Shown one piece after another: positions 26,422 to 35,123 of a stretch of DNA of 48,638 bases. A model generated the notes under the pieces. It was not told the origin of the DNA, made no database searches, and saw nothing but the letters and a program-made list of their open reading frames with translations. Both the position numbers and the translations under genes were made by a program. The first letter of the stretch is position 1. Each line of letters opens with the position of its first letter. Source of the stretch: an uncultured Verrucomicrobia subdivision 3 bacterium. GTDB lineage: Bacteria; Verrucomicrobiota; Verrucomicrobiia; Limisphaerales; UBA11358. The stretch spans positions 1 to 48,638 of the forward strand of contig CAIQKM010000034.1 in the NCBI GenBank assembly GCA_903872345.1, written 5' to 3'.

Positions 26422-26940
26422 TCAGGCTGCATCCAAAAACTTCACCATCGCCGCCGCGAACGGCGCCAAATCGCGCGGCGTGCGGCTGGAAACCAGATTG
26501 CCATCCACCACCACCGGCTCGTTCACCCAGATGCCGCCGGCGTTCTCCAAATCGTCCTTGATACCCAGCGACCCCGTCACGCGTTTGCCTTGCAAAATCT
26601 TCGCCGAAATCGGAATCCACCCGCCATGGCAAATGAATGCCACCAGCTTGCCCTGTTCGAAAAATTCCCGCGTCAGCGACAGCACCTTCGGATCCCGGCG
26701 CAGCTTGTCCGGCATGAACCCGCCCGGCACCAGCAACCCGCAAAAGTCTTCACTGCGCGCATCCTTCAATAGCAAGTCGGATGCCGCCGGATAACCGTGC
26801 TTGCCCGCATAGGTTTTAATTTCCGGGGCCGCCGATTTCAGCGTGTAACCGGACTCCTCCAACCGCAGCTTGGGATACCACAGCTCCAGGTCCTCATAAA
26901 TATCATCCAGAAACGCCAGCACGGTTTTGTTTTTTTGCAT
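26422..26940 (-). CDS. DJ-1/PfpI family protein
   Basis: A 172-residue class I glutamine-amidotransferase-like protein of the DJ-1/PfpI group. Members include proteases, deglycases and chaperones, so the activity is uncertain. The nucleophile elbow is FICHGGW near residue 104, giving the typical Cys-His pair; the upstream acidic residue is in LAFLDDIYEDLELW. GLLVPGGFMPDKLRRDP near residue 70 is the usual loop. I start at the ATG at 26940 (MQKNKTVLAF); the longer frame to 26991 overlaps the lnt region and has no homologous sequence. It is divergent from lnt with a 52-base gap. Confidence 0.87.
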   Translation of the reverse strand: MQKNKTVLAFLDDIYEDLELWYPKLRLEESGYTLKSAAPEIKTYAGKHGYPAASDLLLKDARSEDFCGLLVPGGFMPDKLRRDPKVLSLTREFFEQGKLVAFICHGGWIPISAKILQGKRVTGSLGIKDDLENAGGIWVNEPVVVDGNLVSSRTPRDLAPFAAAMVKFLDAA

Positions 26941-26992
26941 GGCGAAATAGTTGCCGAACCGTTTAAATGAACAAGTCAATTCACTCAGCAAG

Positions 26993-28387
26993 ATGAACTT
27001 TCAACCGGCCACACCCCGCTCTCTTACCGGGAAACAATCCCTGTGCTGGCTGCTGCTGGCCGTCGCGTGCTTTCAGGCGGCCTACACCTCCCTGCGTTTT
27101 CCCGCCACCGGCCTGTTCATTCTCGGCTACGCTTTCGCTCTGGTCAGGTTGACGCAGCAACCAACCCCGCGACGCGCCTTTTACTTCGGCCTCGCCGCCG
27201 GCTTTTTTAGTTATGCCCCGCAATTTTTCTTTTTCTGGAACATCTTCAAGTCTGCCGCCATCGTGCTGTGGCTTGTCCTCGCCTTCTGGGTCGCCCTCTT
27301 CGCCCTGCTCGCCAACCGTTGTGCCTACCGCTGGGGCTCCGGAAAAGCGACCTGGCTCATTCCCGTGCTCTGGACCGGGTTGGAATATTTCCGCAGCGAA
27401 ATTTATTATCTGAAATTTTCGTGGGGCAATGTTGGCTACGCCCTGCCGCCCGGCGCAAACTTCCTCGGCATGTATGGCGCCGGCTTTGCCATCTTCCTCG
27501 CTGTCGGCGTGTGGTCATTCCGGGCAGCTGGCAAAATGAGATGGCTGGATTCCCTTCTCCTTGTCCCGTTGGTGATGATTTTCTATGCCGTCCCCTTTGT
27601 CACCAACCGCAATTCGCGCAGCGAAAATTCCGTCACCCTCACGGGCGTCCAAATGGAATTCCCTTCCCCCGGCGTCGTCCCCAAAGCCCTCGACCACGCG
27701 CTCGCCAAAAATCCCGATTCCCAAATCTTCGTCCTCAGCGAATACACCTGCGACGGTCCCGTCCCCGACCCGCTGAAAAACTGGTGCCGCCAAAACCGGC
27801 GTTTCCTCGTCGTCGGAGCCAAAGACATAGTCACCAACGACGTCTATTATAACACCGCCTTCGTCATCGGCACCAATGGCGACATCGTTTTCAAACAGGC
27901 CAAGAGTGTGCCCATCCAGTTTTTTCACGATGGCTTGCCGGCGCCCAAACAGGAACTGTGGAATTCGCCTTGGGGCAAAATTGGCATCTGCATCTGCTAC
28001 GACCTCAGCTTCACCCGCGTCACCGACCGCCTCGTCGGCCAAGGCGCGCAACTCCTCATCGTCCCCACCATGGACGTCATGGAATGGGGCATTCACCAGC
28101 ATGAATTGCATAGCCGCGTTGCCCCCGTGCGCGCCGTCGAATACGGCCTCCCCATCTTCCGCCTCGCCAGCTCCGGCCTGTCCCAGGCCGTGACCAGCCA
28201 AGGCAAAGTGATCGCCCAAACCCACATCGGCGGCCAGGATGAAACCCTCACCGCCCGGCTCCGGTTGCCTTCACACGGCCCCCTGCCGGTTGACCGCTAT
28301 CTTGCGCCCGGTTGCACCATCGCCACTGCCGGCATCGTGATCTGGCTGATTGTTCTGGCTTGGAAAGAAAAACGGGGGCGGAAATAA
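26993..28387 (+). CDS. lnt: Apolipoprotein N-acyltransferase
   Basis: Adds the third acyl chain to lipoproteins in the inner membrane. The 464-residue protein has about seven hydrophobic segments, mostly within the first 190 residues, then a periplasmic nitrilase domain. The catalytic Glu is in LSEYTCDG (about residue 245), Lys in NGDIVFKQAKSVP (about 300) and Cys in GICICYDLSF (about 336). Upstream of this domain, WTGLEYFRSEIYYLKFSWGN is the conserved membrane-domain motif. The family needs a mature lipobox Cys on its substrate; a lipoprotein gene is present at 42905. The ATG at 26993 is preferred over the frame start at 26951. Confidence 0.92.
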   Translation: MNFQPATPRSLTGKQSLCWLLLAVACFQAAYTSLRFPATGLFILGYAFALVRLTQQPTPRRAFYFGLAAGFFSYAPQFFFFWNIFKSAAIVLWLVLAFWVALFALLANRCAYRWGSGKATWLIPVLWTGLEYFRSEIYYLKFSWGNVGYALPPGANFLGMYGAGFAIFLAVGVWSFRAAGKMRWLDSLLLVPLVMIFYAVPFVTNRNSRSENSVTLTGVQMEFPSPGVVPKALDHALAKNPDSQIFVLSEYTCDGPVPDPLKNWCRQNRRFLVVGAKDIVTNDVYYNTAFVIGTNGDIVFKQAKSVPIQFFHDGLPAPKQELWNSPWGKIGICICYDLSFTRVTDRLVGQGAQLLIVPTMDVMEWGIHQHELHSRVAPVRAVEYGLPIFRLASSGLSQAVTSQGKVIAQTHIGGQDETLTARLRLPSHGPLPVDRYLAPGCTIATAGIVIWLIVLAWKEKRGRK

Positions 28388-28617
28388 CGCCAGTCGGCAG
28401 TTCGCGGATCATCGAGGCGGAGTCGGTTGTCAGGAAAGTTGGTTTTAACGCTCGCCCCCGCCCTGAGGAAAGTGGAAAAGCGTCTCCAGGCAACCCCTCT
28501 CTCCATTGGGAGCGGGTTGCGCGCTCGTTGGGGTTCGTGGTTATGCGATGTGGAACGAAACGGTTTCCATCTTCCATCAGCCGCTCCAGAATTATGCTTT
28601 CCTGAGTTTGATTTTAT

Positions 28618-31050
28618 TCAACTCATGTTTACCGGATCAATATCCACCGCCATTGTGACATCATCCGGGAACGTCAGCTTCTGCACCGTGTTCGCCAGTT
28701 CCCGGCTTAGCCGGCTCATCGCCCGCGTCCGCAGCATGATTTGGTAACGGAAGAAGTTCTCCGCCCGCAACAGCGGCGCCGGTGCCGGACCTGACAGCAC
28801 CAGATCCGCAAAGCCCGCCTTCACCTTTTCCAATTCGCGCCGCACCGCGTCCGCGGAGAATTTCACCTTGTCCTCGTTGCGCCCCTTCAACGTCAGCATC
28901 GCCACCCGGCTCACCGGCGGATATTTCAACTGCTCGCGAAACTCGATCTCCTGTTCGTAAAATCCCGTGAAATCATGCCGCCGCGCATACTGAATGGCCG
29001 GGTGAAACGGCGTGAACGCCTGCACAAACACCTCGCCCTCCACATCCCCGCGCCCCGCCCGCCCCGACACCTGCGTGAGCAATTGGAACGTCCGCTCCCC
29101 CGCCCGGAAATCCGGCTGATGCAGCGCCATGTCGGCATAAATGATCCCCACCAGCGTCACATTCGGAAAATGCAGCCCCTTCGCAATCATCTGCGTGCCC
29201 AGCAAAATATCAATCTTCCCCGCGCGGAAATCACCGAGCGTCACCCGGTAATCATCTTTGCGTTTCATCGTGTCCGCGTCCATCCGCCGCACCCGCGCCT
29301 GGGGGAACAGCCGCGCCAGCACCTCCTCCACCTTCTGCGTCCCCGTGCCCGCAAACCGGATGGCCGGGTTTTTGCACTTCGGCTCCGGACACACCGTCGG
29401 CACCTTCTCCGCATGACCGCAAACGTGGCACGCCAGCTTCTGCTCCGTGCGATGGTACGTCAGCGACACGCTGCAATTCGGGCAGTTCGCCACATACCCG
29501 CACTTGGGACATTGCAGCGAACTCGAATAGCCGCGCCGGTTCAAAAATAAAATGGTCTGCTCGCCCCGCTCCAGCCGCTGCGTGATGGCCTCCTTCAATT
29601 GCGGTGAAAAAATCGGCGGCCCCTTGCCGTCCTTCGAAGCCTGCCGCATGTCCACCACCCGCACATAAGGCATCTTTTGATTGTCCACGCGTTCCAGCAA
29701 TTGCAGCAGGGAAAATTTCCCCTTGAGACAGTTGTAATAACTTTCCAGCGACGGCGTGGCCGAGCCCAGCACCACCACCGCCCCTTCCATCTGCCCGCGC
29801 ATAATCGCCACGTCCCGCGCATGGTAGCGCGGCGCCTCCTCCTGCTTGTAGGTGTGTTCGTGCTCCTCATCCACGATGATGAGGCCCAGCGGCTCGACCG
29901 GCGCAAAAATCGCCGACCGCGCGCCAATTACAATCCGCGCCCGCCCCTGCCGGATCTTGTGCCACTCGTCGTGCCGCTCCCCGCCGCTCAAATGCGAATG
30001 CAGCACCGCCACCAGCGTTTGCAGCGGACCCGAACTGAACCGCGCCTTGAACCGCTCCACCGTCTGCGGCGTCAGCGAAATTTCCGGCACCAGCACAATC
30101 GCCCCCTTGCCCTGCGACAGCGCATGCGCAATCGCCTGCAAATAAATCTCCGTCTTGCCCGACCCCGTCACCCCATGCAGCAGAAACGTGGAAGCCGGCC
30201 CATCCTGTCCCTGCCCCCCACTCTTGGACTGCGGTTTTGCCAAAGCGCGCTCGGACGTTAATTTTTCTCCCTCTCCGCCATTGGTAAATGGGGGAGAGGG
30301 CTGGGGTGAGGTGGTGCTCGTAAAATTCAGACCTGAGGTCAGTGGCAGGTTCTGCCTCGTAGAAGCTGGCGCGGCCGAAATCGCTTTGTCATCTGCCGCT
30401 GCGGCCTCCGCCACCGGCCGATTCATCGCCATTTTAATCTGCTCCAATGCCACCGCCTGCTCCGGATTCAACACCAGCGGCTGCGTCGGCAGAATCTCTT
30501 CGCGGGCATAGGGGTCGCGCTCCGAAATTTCCGAGGTAATCTCCACCAGACTGCGATCCTCCAGCTTCCGCACCGTCGCCGCCGTGGTCTGCGCCAGTTC
30601 CACCAATTCGGCCAGCAAGATCTCGCGCCGCTCCTGAATGATGTTCCACACGTCCTGCTGCCGTTTTGGCAGTTTGGGTAACTCCCCCGCCACCGGCAGC
30701 GCCCGCACAAACAGCCGCTCGCGCCAGCCCGCATCCTCCTTCCGCACCGCCTCCGGCAGCACGCTTTTCAACGCAATCTCCGGCGCGCAGCAATAATATT
30801 CCCCGATCCACCGCGCCAGCCGCAGCACCTTCGGCGTCACCAGCGATTGCTCGCCAATCACCTTGATGATCGGCTTCAGCGTGACCATCGCGGACTCCTC
30901 CGCCACCGCCGTGACAATGCCCAGCACCTTGCGCGGACCGAACGGCACCTGCACCCGCGTGCCCACATCCACCTTGCGCACCAGTTCGGCCGGAATCGAA
31001 TAATCAAACTCCCGTCGCAACGCAATTTCCAGGCTCACACGCGCAATCAT
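28618..31050 (-). CDS. priA: Primosomal replication-restart helicase PriA with repeat-derived insertion
   Basis: An 810-residue 3'-5' DNA helicase that reloads the replisome at stalled forks. The N-terminal DNA-binding domain runs to about residue 105. Then come LNPEQAVALEQI (about 192-203), Walker A GVTGSGKTEIYL (about 291-302), Walker B VDEEHEHTYKQEEAPRYHAR, and a zinc region with paired cysteines (LQCPKCGYVANCPNCSVSL, then CHVCGH and CPEPKCKN). About 80 residues of Pro/Ser/Gly-rich sequence lie between the first motif and Walker A (about 205-287) and include TTSPQPSPPFTNGGEGEK, a dispersed DNA repeat read as protein (30266-30311). It is the last gene of the ruvC-ruvA-acyltransferase-priA unit. 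Confidence 0.94.
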   Translation of the reverse strand: MIARVSLEIALRREFDYSIPAELVRKVDVGTRVQVPFGPRKVLGIVTAVAEESAMVTLKPIIKVIGEQSLVTPKVLRLARWIGEYYCCAPEIALKSVLPEAVRKEDAGWRERLFVRALPVAGELPKLPKRQQDVWNIIQERREILLAELVELAQTTAATVRKLEDRSLVEITSEISERDPYAREEILPTQPLVLNPEQAVALEQIKMAMNRPVAEAAAADDKAISAAPASTRQNLPLTSGLNFTSTTSPQPSPPFTNGGEGEKLTSERALAKPQSKSGGQGQDGPASTFLLHGVTGSGKTEIYLQAIAHALSQGKGAIVLVPEISLTPQTVERFKARFSSGPLQTLVAVLHSHLSGGERHDEWHKIRQGRARIVIGARSAIFAPVEPLGLIIVDEEHEHTYKQEEAPRYHARDVAIMRGQMEGAVVVLGSATPSLESYYNCLKGKFSLLQLLERVDNQKMPYVRVVDMRQASKDGKGPPIFSPQLKEAITQRLERGEQTILFLNRRGYSSSLQCPKCGYVANCPNCSVSLTYHRTEQKLACHVCGHAEKVPTVCPEPKCKNPAIRFAGTGTQKVEEVLARLFPQARVRRMDADTMKRKDDYRVTLGDFRAGKIDILLGTQMIAKGLHFPNVTLVGIIYADMALHQPDFRAGERTFQLLTQVSGRAGRGDVEGEVFVQAFTPFHPAIQYARRHDFTGFYEQEIEFREQLKYPPVSRVAMLTLKGRNEDKVKFSADAVRRELEKVKAGFADLVLSGPAPAPLLRAENFFRYQIMLRTRAMSRLSRELANTVQKLTFPDDVTMAVDIDPVNMS
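30266..30311. repeat. Dispersed palindromic repeat inserted in frame within priA
   Basis: CCCTCTCC (30269-30276) is inverted as GGAGAGGG (30293-30300). The core from 30273 to 30300 matches 48479-48506, near the other end of the window, at 25 of 28 positions. The latter copy is outside any gene. Confidence 0.75.
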
Positions 31051-31053
31051 GGC

Positions 31054-31770
31054 TCAGTCCCGCGTAATGACGCGCATCGCCGCCTCCAGCCGCCGCCGGT
31101 ATTCCTCGCGCAATTCCGGCGTCAATTCGCGCGGCACTCGGATGATTTCGCCGATGTGAACGTCGCATCGCGCAAACGGCAGCGGAATCTGGAACCGGTC
31201 CCAGCTCTTTACCGTGATTTTCCAGTTGAGGTGATATGACGCCGGCACCAGCGGCAGACCCGTGAATTGCGCCAGCGCAATCGCGCCGTCCGCCACCTTG
31301 TAACACGGACCGCGCGGACCATCCGGCGTGATCGCCAGGTCATACCCCCGCTCCGCCCATGTGCTCAATTCCAGCAGCGCCTGCGCCCCGCGCCGACTGC
31401 TCGAACCCCGCACCGGATTCACGCCAAAACATTCAAAAATGGCCACCAGCAACGCCCCGTCCTTGCTCGCGCTCACCAGCCCCGCCAGCCCCGGCGAGGG
31501 ATACAGCGGCCGCGCAAACAGCGCATACAATTTCACGCACAACGCCAGCCGGTTGTGCCAGGTGCAATAAATGGACGGCCCAAACCCCTTCCGTTTGAGA
31601 TAGTCATGGGGATCGTTCAGCCGGTAACGGATCGTCCCGCTCACCGCGCTCACCGCCAGCCAGACAATGCGGGCCAGCAGCCGCTGATGCCATTTCGGCA
31701 GGTTTGGCACCACCACCCCGCTGCGCCGCGCAGGAGTGGGTTTGGATGGGGCACTGGATTCGCCGGACAT
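31054..31770 (-). CDS. DUF374 lysophospholipid acyltransferase-like protein
   Basis: A 238-residue protein of the DUF374 branch of the LPLAT superfamily. It has the acyltransferase-type pattern YCTWHNRLAL near residue 69, where the family's His stands in a WHxR-like context, and ITPDGPRGPCYKVADGAI near 145. It probably transfers an acyl chain to lipid A or a phospholipid precursor at the inner membrane, but the donor and acceptor are not known. The gene lies seven bases after ruvA and ends three bases before the priA start, so it is embedded in that operon. Confidence 0.87.
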   Translation of the reverse strand: MSGESSAPSKPTPARRSGVVVPNLPKWHQRLLARIVWLAVSAVSGTIRYRLNDPHDYLKRKGFGPSIYCTWHNRLALCVKLYALFARPLYPSPGLAGLVSASKDGALLVAIFECFGVNPVRGSSSRRGAQALLELSTWAERGYDLAITPDGPRGPCYKVADGAIALAQFTGLPLVPASYHLNWKITVKSWDRFQIPLPFARCDVHIGEIIRVPRELTPELREEYRRRLEAAMRVITRD

Positions 31771-31777
31771 GAAAAAA

Positions 31778-32380
31778 TTAGGGCTTTTTCAAACACGCGC
31801 GCACGATCTGCTCCACCGTCGCCTGCATCCCCAGCATTGCCCGCGCCGCGCGCACCGCGTCGCTTGCCTCGTTCTGTTTGAAACCCAGCGCCACCAGCGC
31901 CAGCATGGCGTCCGTCGTCTTCTGGTCGTCTGGCGTCAGCCCGTGCTTCGCGCTGGCCGCCTCCATGGCCGCCGCCGCACCGATTTTATCCCGCAATTCC
32001 ACCACGATCCGCTCCGCCGTCTTCTTGCCCACCCCGGAAATTTGCGAAAGCGATTTCACATCGCTCCCCGCCACCGCCCCGCGAAAGGTCGTCACGTTCA
32101 TCCCGCTCAAAATGTTCAGCGCCGTCTTTGGCCCGATGCCGCTCACGCTGTTGATCAGCAGCCGGAACAGATCCCGCTCCGCCGCCGTCATGAATCCGTA
32201 CAGCGTATGCGCGTCCTCCCGCACAATCAGTTGGGTCAGCAACCGCACTTCCTGCCCCGGCAAGGGCAGCTTGTCGAACGACGACAGCGGAATCAGCGCC
32301 TCGTATCCCACGCCCTGCACCTCCACCACCACCAGCGTGGGGATCGCCTCAACCAGTTTGCCGTGTAAAAAAGTAATCAT
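31778..32380 (-). CDS. ruvA: Holliday junction branch-migration subunit RuvA
   Basis: A 200-residue Holliday-junction-binding protein that recruits the RuvB motor. The N-terminal OB domain (MITFLHGKLVEAIPTLVVVE) is followed by tandem helix-hairpin-helix motifs SVSGIGPKTALNILSG near residue 108 and ISGVGKKTAERIVVELRD near 143. A C-terminal RuvB-binding domain ends in IVRACLKK. It follows ruvC by 21 bases. ruvB is not in the window. Confidence 0.96.
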   Translation of the reverse strand: MITFLHGKLVEAIPTLVVVEVQGVGYEALIPLSSFDKLPLPGQEVRLLTQLIVREDAHTLYGFMTAAERDLFRLLINSVSGIGPKTALNILSGMNVTTFRGAVAGSDVKSLSQISGVGKKTAERIVVELRDKIGAAAAMEAASAKHGLTPDDQKTTDAMLALVALGFKQNEASDAVRAARAMLGMQATVEQIVRACLKKP

Positions 32381-32401
32381 GTTCGCCGAAGCCGTATCCT
32401 A

Positions 32402-33052
32402 TCAAATCTTCTGGGGAACATTCAAACTGAACCGGCTTTGTTCCTGCGCGTGCGCCAGGGCCAAAGCCAGCGCATCCGCCGCGTCCGGCGCCGGCAAATC
32501 CGTCAAGTGCAACATCCGCTGCACCATCTTGGCCACCGCCAGCTTCTGCGCCGCGCCATAGCCCACCACCGCCTGCTTCACCTTGCGCGGGGCAATTTCG
32601 TAAATATCCAGTCCCGCCTCGCCCATCGCCGCCAAGGCCGCCCCCCGGGCCTCGCCCATTATAATGGCCGTCTTGATATTTTGCGCAAAGAAGAGCCCTT
32701 CCACCACGCATACCTCCGGTTTGAATTCCGCCAGCACCCCGCGCAGCGTTTGCAAAATTTTGGCCAGACAACGCGACCGTTCCCAGTCCTTGGGACACGC
32801 AATCGTCCCGTGTACCAGCGCCTCCGGATGCGGCTTCCCCGTGCGAATCACCCCGTAACCCGTTCCCCGCAAGGAAGGATCCACCCCCAGCACCACCTGC
32901 GGCGCCCGCACCGCCATGGACGGCGTCTGCACCGCATCCGCCCGGCGCACCGTTTTGCCGCCGAGCCGCTTGTTCATCTGCTCATATTGCTGAAGGGTGA
33001 TTCCCACCCCCGGAATCTGCCACCGCCAGAGGCCAGGCAAAAGGAAAAACAC
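32402..33052 (-). CDS. ruvC: Holliday junction resolvase RuvC
   Basis: A magnesium-dependent endonuclease that cleaves Holliday junctions. Catalytic acidic residues are visible: Asp in VLGVDPSLRGTGYGVI, Glu in CVVEGLFFAQN and the Asp pair in APDAADALALAL. The frame gives 216 residues, longer than the usual 165-175. The MAVRAPQVVLGVDPS start at 32917 would give 171 residues; ATG codons at 32977 and 33052 are alternatives. No ribosome binding site distinguishes them. First gene of the ruvC-ruvA-acyltransferase-priA unit. Confidence 0.93.
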   Translation of the reverse strand: MFFLLPGLWRWQIPGVGITLQQYEQMNKRLGGKTVRRADAVQTPSMAVRAPQVVLGVDPSLRGTGYGVIRTGKPHPEALVHGTIACPKDWERSRCLAKILQTLRGVLAEFKPEVCVVEGLFFAQNIKTAIIMGEARGAALAAMGEAGLDIYEIAPRKVKQAVVGYGAAQKLAVAKMVQRMLHLTDLPAPDAADALALALAHAQEQSRFSLNVPQKI

Positions 33053-33135
33053 TCCCGAAAGGCATCTTAAAGCCCGTCAGAATCAATCGTCTCCGCGTTC
33101 TATGCGGTTAATTCAAACCCGTTTCCGGTTAACTC

Positions 33136-34551
33136 TCAGAATTTATAAACCGCCGCCAGAAACACCGTCTGATGCTCAAAATTGCGGTACGCCGGCTGAA
33201 ACGCTGCCGGCAGATACTTCGCATTGTTGCGCCCGAAATCATTCGCATACGCCAGACTCACGCTGAAATTCCGGTTAAACGCGTAACTCAGCCCGCCTGA
33301 CAGCGTCAGCATCGAATCGTTGTGCAAACTCGGCGCGTTGCCCGAAACATTGTTGCCCATCGTGTAATCCGAGTTCGCCAGCTTGCCCCCCAGGTCCAGC
33401 CCCAGTTGCCGCGTGAGATTCGCGTGATAGGCCAGGCCGTACGTGCTTTCGTAATAAGGCACCTTGCCGACGCTGGAAACCCATTGCCATTGCTTGTAAT
33501 TAAACGTCAGCGTCTGGTTCGTGGTGATCGTTGCCGTCAACTGGGCCTCGCCGTAAAACCTCGTGGGATGATGATTGAATACCGCCGCCGCCGGATTGTA
33601 ATCCCGGAAATCCGGCCCGCCCGCCAGCTTCACGTTCAGCCATTTCCACGGATGCCCTTCCAGCCCCGCCAGAATCCGCTGGTAATCATTCGATGACTGC
33701 TCCTGCGCCCCGTTCATCGTTGAACTGTCAATCGAGTTCGGAAACGATTGCTGGTACTGATGCCCGTAACGGTAGCCCAGCGTCACCGCCAGACCGTCCG
33801 TGACCTTGTACCCCGCGTCCGTGCCGCCGTTCACATCCGAACGGTCCACATAATTCTGATATCCCAGATACGGCGCGCTCGAGCTGTAATGCCAGTCGGT
33901 CATCAGATTGTAATCCAGCAGCGACGCCGTCGGCCGGAGGAATACCTTGCCCAGATCGTATTGCAGGCTCACCGTCGCCCGATCCTGAATCTGCTTGCGC
34001 CGTTCCCGCACCGCCGCCGTCGAGTAGATGTTCCGGTACTTGTCCAACTGATCCGCCGCCGGCCCCGTCTGGTTCAACGCAAACGTCGGCGCCGCGCTGC
34101 TGCCGTCATTGAACAAAAAGGCGTTGTCGAACGCAAAGGACCAGTCGTTCCCCTTGGCTTTGATGCTGCTGGCCAGCTTGTGCGCGTTGTAGCTTTCCGA
34201 CGAGGCATCCCGATAAATGTTGAAATCCGGCGCATAGGTTAGCGACAGCGTCTGCCATATGGTCGGCCGGCCCAGCAGCGGCACCAAATCAACCCCCACC
34301 TTCGGCGACAGCGTGGTGATCCACGACGACTGCGGACTCATTCCCGGCGTCCGGCCCGCCACCAGCATCACATTGTCATCGTAACCTTCCTTGACCCCGA
34401 ACGACAGGTCGCTCACCCACCCCGGTTTGCCCGGGCCGGAGCTGATCGGACTGGCCGACGACGGCTGATCGGCGGCGCCGGCGCCGGCCGCCCACGCCGT
34501 GATGGCGGCGAACGGAGCCAGACCGTAGAGAGAATGCAAAGGAGTTTTCAT
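33136..34551 (-). CDS. Outer-membrane beta-barrel protein
   Basis: A 471-residue exported barrel protein. A signal peptide ends near AGAGAADQ (about residue 27). Many short strands of alternating aromatic and polar residues follow, such as LAVTLGYRYGHQY and GLSYAFNRNFSVSLAYAN. It ends in YKF, with the terminal Phe used for barrel assembly. This type is common in Verrucomicrobiota as outer-membrane beta-barrel proteins of unknown substrate. It precedes the ruvC unit on the same strand, but the gap of about 83 bases or more and the distinct function suggest separate transcription. No partner gene was recognised. Confidence 0.8.
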   Translation of the reverse strand: MKTPLHSLYGLAPFAAITAWAAGAGAADQPSSASPISSGPGKPGWVSDLSFGVKEGYDDNVMLVAGRTPGMSPQSSWITTLSPKVGVDLVPLLGRPTIWQTLSLTYAPDFNIYRDASSESYNAHKLASSIKAKGNDWSFAFDNAFLFNDGSSAAPTFALNQTGPAADQLDKYRNIYSTAAVRERRKQIQDRATVSLQYDLGKVFLRPTASLLDYNLMTDWHYSSSAPYLGYQNYVDRSDVNGGTDAGYKVTDGLAVTLGYRYGHQYQQSFPNSIDSSTMNGAQEQSSNDYQRILAGLEGHPWKWLNVKLAGGPDFRDYNPAAAVFNHHPTRFYGEAQLTATITTNQTLTFNYKQWQWVSSVGKVPYYESTYGLAYHANLTRQLGLDLGGKLANSDYTMGNNVSGNAPSLHNDSMLTLSGGLSYAFNRNFSVSLAYANDFGRNNAKYLPAAFQPAYRNFEHQTVFLAAVYKF

Positions 34552-35123
34552 GATTATTGAATTCGAGTTTTAGTTCTGATGGAATTGGATGTTGCCCGTG
34601 AATCGTCATGTTTACCCTGGCGCCCGTTGCGCCCGCCTGCTCATCTTCAAACCACCGGCCCGGAATAACAAGCCGCGAATTATTTTCCCGGCCGGCCGGC
34701 CGCCCCGCCGGAACGCCTGAGTATTTCAAGTTCACGTAATATCCCTCCTTTGTGCCATCCGGATTTTGCCATTTCATCTCCAATTCCCAGCCAACCCGCC
34801 GGTCTGCCACGACAGCAAAAAATCAAGCTTTCATAGTAACCACCCCTTGTCCAGCCACTTGCCCAATACCTCCCGTAACCGGGGTGCTGCCGCCGGCAAA
34901 GCCGGCAAAACGACAGCTTGCCGGATGGCTGATGAAAGGTCGGCCGCCGTTACCCGCAAAGCCAATAAATGTCACATGAATGTCCGTTTTAACCCTTGAG
35001 ATGTCAGGTCCTTTGCCTTATACGAAAGATAATCGATTGAAGGTAGCCAGATGATTGCGGCACGCAGCCGGGCTTTGCCACCCCATCCGGGATTGTCGAA
35101 AGTTGTTTTTGGGATCAAAACAG
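34552..35123. other. Gene-poor region upstream of the barrel and kinase genes
   Basis: 572 bases between divergent genes. On the minus strand a strong AAAGGAGGG lies about ten bases before a GTG at 34735. The resulting 119-codon frame overlaps the barrel gene by about 176 bases and has no recognisable protein character, so I do not call it a gene. A self-complementary GCCGGC-AAA-GCCGGC hairpin is near 34900. No riboswitch core (for example cyclic-di-GMP or cobalamin) was recognised. Confidence 0.4.

Noticed and set aside
34376..34735. 119-codon minus-strand frame with a strong Shine-Dalgarno sequence upstream of the barrel gene
   Set aside because: It overlaps the signal peptide region of the barrel gene in another frame and lacks protein character beyond the gap.
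34850..34985. Cyclic-di-GMP or other riboswitch before the hybrid kinase
   Set aside because: GCAAAGCC words recall the GEMM core, but the rest of the conserved core and the paired helices are not there.
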